Shown: positions 23,667 to 35,406 of the stretch, piece by piece | Layout of the letters: each line of letters begins with the position of its first letter | Position numbering within the stretch: the stretch's first letter is position 1 | Assembly: GCA_015501055.1 (NCBI GenBank) | Contig: JADNYV010000026.1 | Coordinates: forward strand, 268,211-332,210 | Origin: Mucidula mucida | Lineage: Eukaryota; Basidiomycota; Agaricomycetes; Agaricales; Physalacriaceae | Length of the DNA stretch: 64,000 bases | Direction: 5' to 3' | Made by a program: the position numbers and the translations under genes | The notes under the pieces: model-generated | Database searches by the model: none | What the model saw: the letters and a program-made list of their open reading frames with translations, nothing else | What the model was told of the DNA's origin: nothing

Positions 23667-26600
23667 ATGCGCGTTGCTCATTTCAGCTTACTATTTCCTA
23701 TCCTCGCTCTTTCCATCTCTTCTGCTATCGCGCGCCTTGAGCAGCGTTCATCGCATAATGTTTTCCACCATAAGGGCGCAAAGGCGGCGGTCTCCTCGAC
23801 GAATGATTCCCTTGCCGAAGTCGATGTTGGGAAGCGCGATAACACAAAATACGTCTTCATGCACCATGTACGTGACGTGATCTTTTCCTTCAGCTTTTCC
23901 TAACTCGATCGAAGATTCTTGGCAGTAAGTCTTGAGTTTTGTTGAATAAGATGAAAGACTCAACGATGAACAGACACGTACGCTCAATTAGTTTTGTCTA
24001 AGGGATGCCACTTATGTAAGGAATAGATACCCATATACCAAGGACACTTGGAGAGCCGATATTGCGCAGATCGGTGCGAAAGGCGTGTAAGTAGTATTCT
24101 CATGCATAGTCTCACGAACCATCTGACAAGCCCATAGAGATGCTATTGCCTTAAACATTGGTAGTGACTGGTGGCAACCCAACCAAATCCAGATGGCATA
24201 CGAAGCCGCGTCGGAGACCAATATGAAAATATTCATTTCGTTCGACTATACCGCCTTCGACTGCAGTAGCGCCAGCGCGTCCATTGCTCTTTTCAACCGG
24301 TTCAAAGGGTATTCGTCTCAATTCTATTACAACGGACGCCCGATGCTTTCCAGTTATGCGGGAAGCTGCATGAGTTCAGGCGAATGGCGGAGGATGAAGT
24401 CGGAGACGAACGCGTACTTGATGCCTTTCATGTGGGGCCTTGAAGGTCGTTTTACTTCAGAGTATTCTTTCCTGGATTCGTGGCTCTGGTGAGTCTGTAT
24501 GATGTATCTCACGTGTGTAGGTTCTGAAGTCAACCTTTCGGTAGCTGGGGCTGTGCATGGCCTCAGGGAAACAAACTCAAAGATGTACGATTCTCGTTCT
24601 GCCTTGCACGTTTCGCTGATTTCTTTATTTCTTAGACAGCAGATGACCAATACTGTAAGCGTTCACGTAGCATTCAAAGCTCTTATTTCCTCATGGACTC
24701 CAAGATATCAACCAATTGGGTAACCGCTTCGCGACGACGGTCAGTATGTGGATGTAGTGCGTACCGCTATCATTACACGTATATGTGTTCATTACGCTGA
24801 TGCGCTCTACCAGCACTCACTATTCTTGGACAAATAAGAATTTTTACCAACGTGGCGATGATTGGCTCATGTAACGCGCTGGGAGCAGTTGATCGCTATG
24901 CGCGATCAACTTACCTTCGTGGAGATGGTGACATGGTACGCCCATTATCCTGTTCTATACGCGCTTCGCTCAGTGATGCATCGCAGGAACGACTGGGGCG
25001 AATCTGATTAGTCGGTACCATTGATTTGCTTCAGAAAGCTTTCATTAACAAGCGTCCAGTTTCGGACCATTTGGTGGAGGCCAGCCTGACGGTGAGTAAT
25101 CCGCACGTTTCCGCTTGCCATCATTGCTGACACTCGTCGCTCAAAGGAACGTACTGGGCGGAGAATTTCCCGCACACGGCTTTCTTCGATCTATCGCAGT
25201 ATTATATCACCGCATTCAAGACTGGTAGCTATCCCGCCATTACTGTATGTGCAACCCAGAGTCAAGACCCGTCGCTTCCTGATCAACTTGTATAGCAAGA
25301 TGTCATTTATTACTGGGCTCGCCCCCATGCGTTCTGGGCAACTGCTTCTTCCGATTCCCTGGCCAAGCCTGACGGATGGGATTGGACTACGGTAAACTCA
25401 GCCGATTATTTGAGAGTACGAGCTCTTCTTACTTTGAACAGGAATACATGTGGGCAGTCGTGTTCGCGACTTCACCGGCCACTGTTACGCTCGGATCGGA
25501 AGCTATCGTCAAGATTTCCAAGTTGGATCCGGCATTACCAAGCTCAAGATTGGCCTTCAACCTGGGCAAATGATGGTTCAAATGGTTCGATCTGGACAGA
25601 CAGTCATTTATCAGAGTCCTTCAGATTTCACCTACAGCTACTCAACCGATAAGTGTGGGCTAGCTTCTTGGACATTGATCCTCGGAGATCTGATCCCTCC
25701 TCTAGATAATTACAACGTCTATGCGTCGGCCGCAAGTACGTTCGGTCATAGATATCTACCCTCCTCTGTCACTTACTCTCATACAGCAGGAGCTCCCACT
25801 AGTCCATCTACAACGCCCACCACTACGTCGACAACCAGTAGCTCCGCCCCGACAGCTTCTGGTTGGCAGGCCGTCGGCTGCATGAACGAGGGAACATCCG
25901 GAAGCCGGCGTGCACTGACAGGAATCAGTTATACGAGTTCTGACATGACCCCAGACCGTTGCATGGCTTTTTGCGCTGACTATCAGTACGCAGGCTTAGA
26001 GTACCAGTAAGTCGCTAATTCATTCTTGTCTCATCTTTTCTGACCTCGTTTTTAGCCATGAATGTGGGTATCCCACCCTTGTTTTATTCTCATCTAATGA
26101 TGTGCAGGTTACTGTGGCAATTCTCTGAAGAACAACGGTGCGACAGGACAGATGATTGACTCGAGCGTCTGTAATGCTCCCTGTGACGGGGACAACTCCA
26201 AGATGTGTGGTGCTAGCTGGGTTCTCAATGTGTATACGAAGACGGCTACTACTACAACCACCACTGCCACATCTACGCCAACGAGCACTTGGTCGAACTA
26301 TGGATGCGTCGCCGACACTGTCACTCGAGTGCTCTCCGGTGCGAGCTACAACCAAGCGGCATGACTCCACGATCTGCCAAAACCTATGCAAAGACTTCAC
26401 CTATGCTGCAACGGAGTATGGGTCAGTTATCTTCCTGAACGCGATGTTCGTTGTCCACTCATCACTTTACAGAACGGAATGCTACTGTTCTAATTCTCTA
26501 ACGGGCGGTGGTGCCGTTCAGGATGCCAGCGATTGTCAAACGTCTTGCAACGGCGACTCCAGCCAGAAGTGTGGTGGAGTATGGCACTTGAGCGTGTACT

Positions 26601-27091
26601 CTAAGGCGCGTCTTCTGTTCCGAGCAGCGTTCGTCCTCGCGTTTCTTCCAACCAAAGAGCCACACTCATCTGTCTATCTACAGTGGACCAGCCGTGGCTG
26701 CTATACCGATAGCAACGACCGACTTCTCCGGAGCGCTTACAAGGACATGCCTGGAATGACGACCGAGTCGTGCATTCAGTATGTATCGACAACAAGTACA
26801 CCATGGCGGCTACAGAGTATAGCAGACAGTGTATGTGTGGAATGTCATGTACAAAACGGGCGGGGCTGGGACTGCTGTTGATGCGTCGCAGTGTAACATG
26901 TCTTGCGAGGGTTTGCCTTTTTTTCCCTTGTGCGAGGATGCGGTGCTCATCAATTGTGTTTAGGCAGCGCGGACAAGGAAAAGTGCGGTGATGGATGGCG
27001 TGCTAATATTTACACCGCACCTGGCACAGCGCTCACGCGCCGGGACGCTTCCCCTTCGTATCGCACCCTATGGGGGCTGTTGATTCGGTAA
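23667..27091 (+). CDS. GH71 alpha-1,3-glucanase (mutanase) with three WSC domains; frame-broken
   Basis: A signal peptide (MRVAHFSLLFPILALSISSA) is followed by a GH71 catalytic domain: KYVFMHHV, then a NTY-type strand, ALNIGSDWWQPNQIQ, KIFISFDYT, then a TWNDWGESDYFGP-type active-site region near 25000, ending with the beta-sandwich near 25700. A Ser/Thr linker leads to three WSC carbohydrate-binding domains (about 25860-26245, 26290-26605, 26690-27025), each with the Cys pattern ending CYC/CMC and a CNGD/CDGD-like turn. GH71 hydrolyses alpha-1,3-glucan of fungal walls. At least five one-base frame breaks are needed: near 24872, 25500, 26362, 26783 and 26845. All other joins are normal introns, one with a GTCGGT donor. 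Either a young pseudogene or consensus errors. Confidence 0.85.
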
Positions 27092-28087
27092 ACCGAGCTA
27101 TTTATTGTGGGAGGAGGTCTAGATTTCTCTTTCTCACCGTCTCTCTTCTTTTTTGGTTGAACTGTCCTATACTTCCTGGTGATCTAGTACAGGGTTAGAG
27201 GGTCATATCTACATGCGGGTCGCTGTAGTTCTAGAGGTTATTGTAATAGATGTACAGCAGCGGGTGGAACCCGGTGCAACACATATGGGGAACTAGAAAA
27301 CAAGATGTGTGTTCTATGGGTCTTCTCTTATCTTCATCATCACATACCACTCAACTGGGCATGATCGTGATAACCGCAGCGCAAGCACCCACGTCTAATA
27401 TCCGGGCGTCCACTCCAGAACCCCTGCCAGTCACCAAGAGCGGCGATTCAGACGCAGCGGACACAGAGGAGTGGGTCCAACATCGTCCAGACTCGGAATA
27501 CCCGTTCCCGCTCCCGGTTGTGCCCATTGTCGCGGAAGGCATGATCAGTTCGAAAAAGCCGCCACCGAAGAAGAGGAAGTCGAGGGTGTAGCTGGGTGTG
27601 AATTGAAGGGGTGGAGAAGGGACGAAACCCGAGTTTCGTCGTGTACTACAGCATCCCCAGAATGGGAGAATGTTGCTAATAGAACGGGATGCGACGAGTG
27701 TCACTTCGCAGCATCGAGTGGACTTTGTTCAAAATACGAAACTTTGTAAAGATATGGCGTGCTGTGATTTCGGCCGCAGGGTGGGTTGCAGTATCGATGG
27801 AATCTCTGCCTGGTAGCCATCTAGACCTACTATTGTGAGTCAAGATGTTATCGGATGATGGTAGGATGGCGCGAAAAGGAGCACAAAACATCACAAGTCG
27901 GTCTAGAGCTTAGTTGGTATCGCGGGCGCAACAAGCATTCGATTGAAGCATGTGAAATATACATTGTATTCACATCGACGCGATGGTAATACACCCTAAT
28001 AATTACAGCGTGCTCTGCGCGAATGAAGGAAGGTATTTTGTGGCCCGTTGAGGGATGTCAGTCTCTGCCCGAAAGCAAGCAATTTAT
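27092..28087. other. Intergenic, no confident gene
   Basis: A 113-codon plus-strand frame (27250-27591) ends in a Lys-rich KKPPPKKRKSRV-like tail resembling a nuclear localisation signal, but there is no exon support or domain. Nothing else was seen. Confidence 0.3.
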
Positions 28088-28614
28088 CTAGTGCGCTTCC
28101 GCTGCATGAGCTTCGTGGTCATATAGAGGACCCATAAAAGGCTGCAAAGATGGTGAGATGATAAGTCAACAGACAGCCGGAAACATACGGGAGTGTTGCG
28201 TTCCCTGTGAAATGTGTCAGCTGCGAAGGGAGTCTGTCGAAAGTGTCACGTACCACTTGGTGCCGTTCGCCATCATTGGGGCTGCAAAGTAAATGAGCCA
28301 TGAATTGGGAGACAAGTTGGTCGACTCACGAATGTAGGGATCGGGGTGCTTGTCTCGCGACAGCTGGGCCTCTGCCCGCTCCAGAATGACAGCGAGCGCG
28401 CGCGGATCGTGTACATTACTGCCCACGACGATGAGAGAGACCGAAGAGACGAGAAGGTGACCCACCGGTTCCGGTCGAACTCTGCACGAATGTCCATAGC
28501 CTTTGCCCTCCAAATACGTCTGTCGACGATCCAGTTGAGCTCATTAATGAGCATGCGCTTGTACAGCGACTTGACATAGAGTCTGTGGGCAGCCGAGAAC
28601 GTCGACGTCGACAT
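28088..28614 (-). CDS. NDUFB9: Mitochondrial complex I subunit NDUFB9 (LYR protein, B22)
   Basis: Rebuilt from five exons on the minus strand with four introns of about 47-60 nt, giving about 111 aa. The start MSTSTFSAAHRLYVKSLYKR carries the LYR-type motif (HR..VKSLYKRML.NELNW) of complex I B22. It continues RNVHDPRALAVILERAEAQL, HPDPYIPPMMANGTKWERN and a short acidic/His tail. NDUFB9 is an accessory membrane-arm subunit of NADH:ubiquinone oxidoreductase that binds the mitochondrial acyl carrier protein. The gene is divergent from RRN3, with about 720 bp between the start codons. Confidence 0.85.
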
Positions 28615-29334
28615 GATGAGGAGGCAGAAGGGATGTTGGCCAGACCCCAGAGGTCAGTGTATTTGAACAAGTCTGGAGATTACGTAAAAATATCGCAAAA
28701 ATCTATTGAAAATTCGCTTTCCTGTTTGGGAACGGAGTTGGAACGGAGAGTCGGAGACACTTGCTGCACGGCCGATGAGCTAACTTATCTCAATCTCTGC
28801 TCAGCACAGTCATGAAGCATACAAGTGGTGGTCGGCAACCGGGCCAGAAATTGGTGATCAAGAAAGTGGTCTTGCCCAAAAAGGAAACTCCTGCCAAACG
28901 GGATCCAAAGAGCTGATTCCTCTGCGAAGTTTGGAGCTCGTATCGTCACATCTCAGTCCTTGGGAAAAATTCGAAAATTCTTAGAATATTCCTTGAATAA
29001 AAGTTATGGTTGCAGATTTCTTATTTACATGTTGAAAGGGCTGCTGGATGACTCTACTACTTGAAGAGAAGCAAAAGAAAAAAATCTGCAACGATAACTT
29101 TCTTGAGATGCATCATGCCATGCTTTTCTTCCATACAAAAGTACGTGACCACAGCCTCAGCCAGCGTCGGAGTTTGAATTTGGTGACCATTGCCGACCAC
29201 CAATACAAGTCAAAAAACAATAAATCAGCGACAAATCTCACATCGAGGAACGGTGGCTGTGCAATCCAAAATTTGCGGGTCCGATCACGACTTTTTGATT
29301 CAATTTTGGCCACTAACCGTCACCATCGTGCGGG
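28615..29334. other. Divergent intergenic region (NDUFB9 / RRN3)
   Basis: No coding pattern. It separates the start codons of two housekeeping genes and probably holds both promoters. Confidence 0.4.
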
Positions 29335-31594
29335 ATGGATCCCCATTCCCGCCACAACCAATTCAACCTTCGTGCGCCAAAGGCGGGGCCTCTGCAGCCT
29401 AGCAGACACATGGAGGCGCCCCACGCGAGAACGCCGCTCGCCGCCTACACCAGCAATAAACAATCCCAGAAATCGCCGGCGTCAGACTCCCCATCCTCGC
29501 TCATCCGAAGACCAATCGCCACTAATTCTCGCGTAAAAAAGGACGAGAAGTATCGCAATGAGATGTATCTCTCGTTTGTTACAAGCGCGTTGCAGGAGAA
29601 AGCTAATGTCTGTCACACGATCACTGGTCTCGATTCACGCTCACGCTCAATCTATAGGGCCGCCCCGAACGCTTCAATGAGTTGGTCAGTCAATTCAATG
29701 CCAAGAACGTTTGCACTACACCCGCTGCGCAACTTCGGTCGTTCATCCAAATGCTCTCACACGTGGTTTCGCGTCTTGAGCGCACACACTCTTCACTGGT
29801 CGAGGCTCTCGTCAGGATGCCCTGGGCAATACTCGACTCTACGGTTGTCAAATCGTACACTGTCCTGATTGGAATGCTTTTATCCGCCCGTCCCGAATAT
29901 CTCTCCCTTGTCCTCGGCATGATCTCCCAAGGGTTTACTCTTCAATCATTCATTGAACCGCCCGACGCGATCGAGCCATCTTCGTCTGTCCCCATAACGC
30001 GTCGACTGGTGTACGATCGTTTACACTATCTCTTGCGCCATCTCCTTACCCTTGTACCAACATTACCGTCCACGCTTATGCCCCTCCTTTCTCGAAATTT
30101 TCCCCATAAGCGGCAGAATGTCGCGGCCCAATCCACGTATATTCGGAATCTCTTAAGAGTCTCCGGGTATTGCCCCGAATTGTCCGACAAGATATTATTC
30201 ACTATTGTTGACCGCGCAGTCCAGATAGATGTAAGTGCTTCATTAACGATGGCTTCTCAAATCTTAAACGTAACGTCTAGGTTGAGATACAGGTAGAATT
30301 GGAGGAACTTGAAGATGAGGCGGAGCAGATTGAGGAGGTCTTTGAGATTGATCCTTTCGACACCCTCATTGGTCAAGAGGAAGACTCGGACTCGGACGAT
30401 TCAGACTTCGAAGGAGACAATTTCAGCGATATCTCTTCAGACGTTGATCTAGATGATACAGGTCGTCCAGAAGCTGTCTTTACGAACGTCCGCCACATAC
30501 AGGCTATGGTGAAGAAACTCGATACTATATTGAGTCTGACATTCGACCATTTTAGTCGATTAGTCCCGTCCATACACAAAATCTCCTCGTCTACTCCCTC
30601 TCCTACAACATCCTCATCTCCATTACCCGAACTCCCGCCGTTACCTCCGTTTTTAGACTCGTTTAGTCCTCTCAGATTTTCCACCCCGAGTCCATCTCCT
30701 TCACCTATACCATCGTCAAGCATTTCAACACCAGAACCCATACCTTTACCCGCACCGCCACCGCCGAAAATGCACACTCTTCGCGCTACTTTCCACGCCT
30801 TACTAGGTTTCTTCGACCGCACAATTCTCCTCACCTTTAAATCCCGCTACACCCAATTTCTACTGTTTTGGTATACCTCGCTCGACCCCGACTTTTCCGA
30901 CATCTTTCAGGGGATGCTCATTGAGCGTGCTCTTCTTGACCCAACCACACCGTCCGTAACTCGCGCTGCGGCAGCGTCTTACATAGGCAGCTTTGTCAGT
31001 CGAGCGCGCTTTGTGGAGCGGGAAGGCACGCGTCGTGTCGTAGGCGTTATTTGTGACTGGCTTTCAGCTCACGTTGATGACGATCAAGACGCCGAGGTCT
31101 TCTACGCCATCTCACAGAGCCTCTTCCTCATCTTTTGCTTCCGATGGCGGGATTTACAAGATGACGACGGAAAGTGGATGCCCGCTCTCAGCATTACATA
31201 CGCCGTAGTGAACTCGCCGCTTGCGCCGCTGAAGGTGTGCTCGCAGAGCGTGGCAATGCAGTTTGCGCGGGTGGCACATGTGACAGACTTTATGTATTGT
31301 TATCCGTTGCTCAAGGGCGCGAATCCTTCGACGTCGGATTTGAATACGTTTTTTCCGTTTGATCCGTATAGGCTGCCTAAGTCGAGTCATTATATCCAGG
31401 CGATCTACCGGGAGTGGGGGGAGGTGGCTGTTGATGACGAGTCGGAGTCGGAGGAAGACGAGGAGGAGCTTGGGATTCCTGTGGCAAAGAAGGAGGGAAA
31501 TGATGCGGATGAACTCGCTGTGGGGCTTGGTGCTTCTTTGGGTGCTATGAGCATTAGTCCGCTCCGACCCATAATTCCCATTCATGTGATGTAG
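29335..31594 (+). CDS. RRN3: RNA polymerase I initiation factor Rrn3 (TIF-IA)
   Basis: Exons 29335-29607, 29658-30230 and 30281-31594 join in phase to about 719 aa. The Rrn3 HEAT-repeat fold is recognisable: RPERFNELVSQFN, RLVYDRLHYLLRHLLTLVP, an acidic Ser/Asp loop (about 30355-30450), TRAAAASYIGSFVSRARFV, then FYAISQSLFLIFCFRWRDL. Further motifs are SPLAPLKVCSQSVAMQFARV and FFPFDPYRLPKS near the end. Rrn3 binds Pol I and the core factor to allow rDNA transcription and is controlled by phosphorylation; the acidic Ser-rich loop is the conserved regulated region. A Ser/Pro-rich insertion (about 30590-30770) is less usual. The ATG at 29335 is preferred over 29410 only because it is first in frame. 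Confidence 0.93.
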
Positions 31595-31990
31595 AGCAGG
31601 GCGTGCGCATCTATAGGTGGCACGACCGGCATACACCTATTTCGTAGTTTCTTCGACTTACTCCCGTACGCATCTGTTGTCATTTTACCACACCATGTAA
31701 TTGTCTATCTGGAGCATTCAATCATTCATTATTATTGTCGTTAGGAATACGATTTCGTCGAAGTTGCGGTTGTCTGTATTGAATCTGCGGTACTTATTAG
31801 CCTCTAAGAAATCATAAGGACAGTGTGATGCTTCGAGGGACGTAGTCGGCCTCAGCTGAGCGGCGGGTCCATATGCTGCAGAGTGTAGTCCGCGGTTACG
31901 AGCATGGTGGCGTCGAAGCTTCGCCGAGGTGCAGGGATATCGCGTGACGCAATGCACCCTGCTCCAGGCCCTACGTCATGGAGGCAAGGG

Positions 31991-31997
31991 TATAAAG
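31991..31997 (+). promoter_or_regulatory. TATA box of the Rtc3-like gene
   Basis: TATAAAG lies 80 nt upstream of the ATG at 32077 and is followed by a C/T- and CAACACAACC-rich leader. Confidence 0.5.
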
Positions 31998-32076
31998 CGC
32001 TGCGTAAGCGCCGTTAGCTTTCTCAGACACTTCCCACTGCCACTCACAACCAACACAACCACTTTATCCATCTACA

Positions 32077-32691
32077 ATGGCCAAGACTATCAGCAAAGTC
32101 ATCTACAAGCCTGATTCTCAGTCTACCGACGAGTACGTTGTCCTGGTCGATACGGAAGAGGTATGTCTGTTGTGCTTGACTACCTGGGTCGCGATGGCTC
32201 ATGCGCTTCATACGATAGTTCAAGAAGTGGAAAGCAGGTGGTGAGTGTCCGATTGCTTTGGATGTCGTGTGCGATACTGAGACGCGCCACTTTTCTTTCA
32301 GACACGTAAATCAACCTTCTTAGGCGCCCGTGGATTCATCGATTGACTATCGCACACAGATCCATCGCTTTAGCTCTCGTCGTCGATTGTAAGCTTATGG
32401 CTACCTCAATCCGTTGTTACCGTTACTAACCACCCCGTAGCGTTCGACGTTCTACACTCCGGCCAGGGTCCGCAAGGAATCCTCGGCAAGCCATCTAAAC
32501 AACAACTTGATACCATATTTGGGACGTCGAAGGAGGATGAGGTCGTCACCAAGATATTACAGGATGGCAGGCTTCAATCCACTGAGGGTGTGAAGAGCAG
32601 CTTTGGCACTACGAATGCTGCACGCGGAAGGCCATCGTTGACAGCAGAGGCAAGGGAACGAGTGGATTGTAAAGGCTTCTTCCACCCGTAA
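32077..32691 (+). CDS. Rtc3-like SBDS-domain protein, with apparent 4-nt microexon
   Basis: Exons 32077-32160, 32219-32240, 32302-32305, 32360-32388 and 32441-32691 give 129 aa. The protein MAKTISKVIYKPDSQSTDEY, DTEEFKKWKAGD, LHSGQGPQGILGKPSKQQLD, FGTSKEDEVVTKIL matches the stand-alone SBDS N-terminal domain family (yeast Rtc3/Hgh-type stress-induced RNA-binding proteins). The Gly-Asp-Thr-Ser junction typical of the family can be encoded only if the four bases ACAC (32302-32305), flanked by AG and GT, are used as an exon; direct joining of its neighbours gives an early stop. The C-terminal Ser/Arg extension is variable. A truncated relative lies 2.5 kb downstream (34868-35077). Confidence 0.8.
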
Positions 32692-33630
32692 TTTATTGGG
32701 TTGGGACGCTGAAGAATGAATAACAATATATCTTGTATGACCAATTGACGCAACTCTATTCTGGGGCTTATAATCAGATTCAAGTTCCTACTTCACTGGA
32801 ATTCCAAGATACTGCTAGAGGTGCTAAACGTCGCCATGAGCATCCATCGCAAGCGTATGTAGGCGTTCGTGTGAAAGGCATCAAAGCGGGCTATCGGCGC
32901 CCCGAACCGGTGTGTCACTTCCGGCGGCAAACTTTTCCATCTTCTTTACCTCCAACCAGAAGGCAAGAAGAGTGTTGCATTCTCAGGCCCGTACTAACAT
33001 GCTTTTTCTGTTCAGTTTAGGGAGTGTGCTTTTCTGTCGCTAGCACGCTGTTCGCCAGCTATTTCTGGAATTGATCTCAGTGACGGTGTCCTGGAAGCGC
33101 ATCTTACGTATACTGGCAGTGGCGGGCTCTACTACACTCGTGCGCTAACGACAATCTCACTCTCCCGCTACTCCGTATCACTGGAATCCAATGCTCGTCC
33201 GATATATCCCTATGGCGCGTGTGCGATTCCTCATCTACAATCTACAGTATCCACGTCAAAAGGGAGGAACTATTCCCTGGAGTTCCTCGAGGGATAGAGA
33301 TGGTTCTCAGCGTTCTGTCTACGGTCACACCTCGCCTATGAGGCCAGGTTTCGAATTTTCGTTGCGCCACACTGTAACGGGTCATACTCAGGAAAGGATA
33401 TCACTCAAAGCCTCTCGTTGTCTCTTCTGGCACCATGGACAAAATACTAGATGCCGTTTGAAAGCCCTGACCATGCACAATGTTCTGCGCGGACGAATGG
33501 AAGTGTGACACAGACAACAGACAACGTGACTTGAGCCTTGCCTTTGTTTGCACCTGTCACACTCTATTCTTCATCTCCTACTACCGTGTTGCTCTCTCCA
33601 TTGTCATCTACTCCCAATCCTCCCATCACT
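32692..33630. other. Intergenic, no gene recognised
   Basis: Short frames only. The region 33020-33300 contains long codon-like stretches in shifting frames but no domain could be recognised. Confidence 0.35.
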
Positions 33631-34330
33631 ATGGACGCTATTACGAACGCTCGAACCATCGATGATGTTATCCACGACCTCTGGGACAATGCGCCAGCAG
33701 AAACCCAGCAGGAGTATGCTGCACGGTCTCGCGAACGCGCCTCACAACGGCAGAACGCTGTTGATGTTATTATGGCCGAGGACGACTGGTTTGAGGACGA
33801 CGACGAGGAGGAGGATCATGATGAGCCCGAGGACGGGTACGACTCTGCAGGAACGTTGGCTGCGTACGATGACAGTTCAGACGAGGTGCGCTTTTTTGAT
33901 CATCGTGTCGTCGGTGAAATCACTGACATGATTATACAGACGGACGTTGAGGATGCCGTCCCCGAATACTACGCTATCGACGTCGAAGGGGCCTTTGTCG
34001 AGAATAATGACTTTGAGGCTATGGACTTCGCGGACCTCGACATGATGATGCGTATGCTTGTTCAGACATACGTTGAGGATGCCGTCCCCGAATACGCCGC
34101 TCTCGACGTCGAAGAGGCCTTTGTCGAGAATGCTGGCTTTGAAGCTCTGGACTTGATGGACTTCGACGTGATGGTGTGTTCTCTGTCGCACATCTTGTCG
34201 CTTACTGACCTTTGACATGTAGGCGGAGGTTGAAGATTTACTGGAGCTGGAGTGGGACCCACAATATAATGCTCTTCCTCCCCTCCAGGATGGGCAGCTA
34301 TCTAGTTTCAACTACGGCCCCTTCTACTAG
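33631..34330 (+). CDS. Small acidic protein with duplicated 42-codon unit
   Basis: Exons 33631-33885, 33940-34173 and 34223-34330 join in phase to about 198 aa. The N-terminus MDAITNARTIDDVIHDLWDN is followed by an Asp/Glu cluster. The second exon holds two near-identical units (VEDAVPEYYAIDVEGAFVEN and VEDAVPEYAALDVEEAFVEN) starting at 33940 and 34066, offset 126 nt. The 18 bases between them (34048-34065) resemble the end of the preceding intron, including the CAG acceptor. The C-terminus is also acidic. No known domain. The in-frame duplication and clean introns support a real gene of unknown function. Confidence 0.65.
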
Positions 34331-34867
34331 ACGTAGATTGTGATCTTTTCCTCCCTTCCCCTCATCCACCACCGGCGTGCAGTTTCCTTTGTGGACTGCT
34401 CATCATCATTCTGGTATCTGTTCGCGTACTCTATTTCCCCTCTCATCATATCTCTACATCATTCCCATCCATTCAACATCTTCTATATATGTTCTCTTAC
34501 CACTGTTTGACTGCATAGTACATACACCACCTGTATCTCTGTATCTCGAGAATTCATCTATGTAAATTGTAAAGCATTGTCGCGAATAATTGTGTGCGGC
34601 GCGCCTGGACTGAATTCGTTACTAGAGTCTACTGGAAGTGGTTTTCACCTGGAGATGCGTCGTAGAACGCGAGCAGGTGCGCGTGGCGCATTTATTTATA
34701 GCACAGCCACTAAGTATACTTCTGACCGCCGTTGATGATTGACAACAGATAGATCTCACTCCTGCGACTACACTTTGAATGCCGCTACAGACTAATACGC
34801 ATGAATCATCTCGGGCTAGCTCATGTTGTCTGTTGCTTTGGCCTGGCTGTTTTGAGCCCCCTGTGAG
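34331..34867. other. Intergenic, no gene recognised
   Basis: 3' flank of the acidic-repeat gene; pyrimidine-rich, no domain or structured RNA recognised. Confidence 0.35.
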
Positions 34868-35077
34868 TTCATCTAACTGACTATCGCACACAGATCTATC
34901 GCATTAGCTCTCGTCGTCGATTGTAAGCTCATGGCTACCTCGATCTGTTCTTCCCGATGCTAACCACATCGCAGTGTTCAATGTTCTACACTCCGACCAG
35001 GGTCTGCGATGAATCTAAACAACAACTCGATACCATTTTTGGGACGTCGAAGGAAGATGAGGTCGTCACCAAAATAT
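34868..35077 (+). pseudogene. Truncated duplicate of the Rtc3-like gene
   Basis: The segment repeats, at roughly 90% identity, the end of the third intron, the 29-nt exon, the following intron and part of the last exon of the gene at 32077-32691. A deletion of about 19 bases after the LHS-QG coding region puts the last exon out of frame, and the match stops abruptly inside the KEDEVVTKI codons. The 5' exons and the C-terminus are absent. Clearly a non-functional partial copy retaining introns, so it arose by DNA duplication and not through a spliced RNA. Confidence 0.9.
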
Positions 35078-35406
35078 ACAGCCTAGTACTTGCGATATTC
35101 ATGATTCTTCTTCCCTTCGCGAATAAGAGTCGCAAATTCTGGTTTGATACAAAGTAAAACGTCGCTGTTGGACTTTGCGATGACGGGCTTTGGTTGTTTA
35201 GTCTTGGATGAAGACGAGGAGGAGGGAGTGAGGGTGGTTTGAGTATACGTCTTGCGCGTATGCGTAATAGTAGGAGTCATCGCGGTGATGGTAATAAACA
35301 AAGCAACGCGAGCACGTGGGGAGCGGATATACGGACCGGCTACCGCAACCAGCCTTGACACAGCCACCCACAGCTCTGTGCAACGACGAGCTCGGCACTG
35401 GGGAGG

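Noticed and set aside
25013..25020. Apparent stop codon in the GH71 gene after ESD
   Set aside because: It disappears if an intron with a GTCGGT donor is removed, which also restores the YFGP motif, so it was not counted as a defect.
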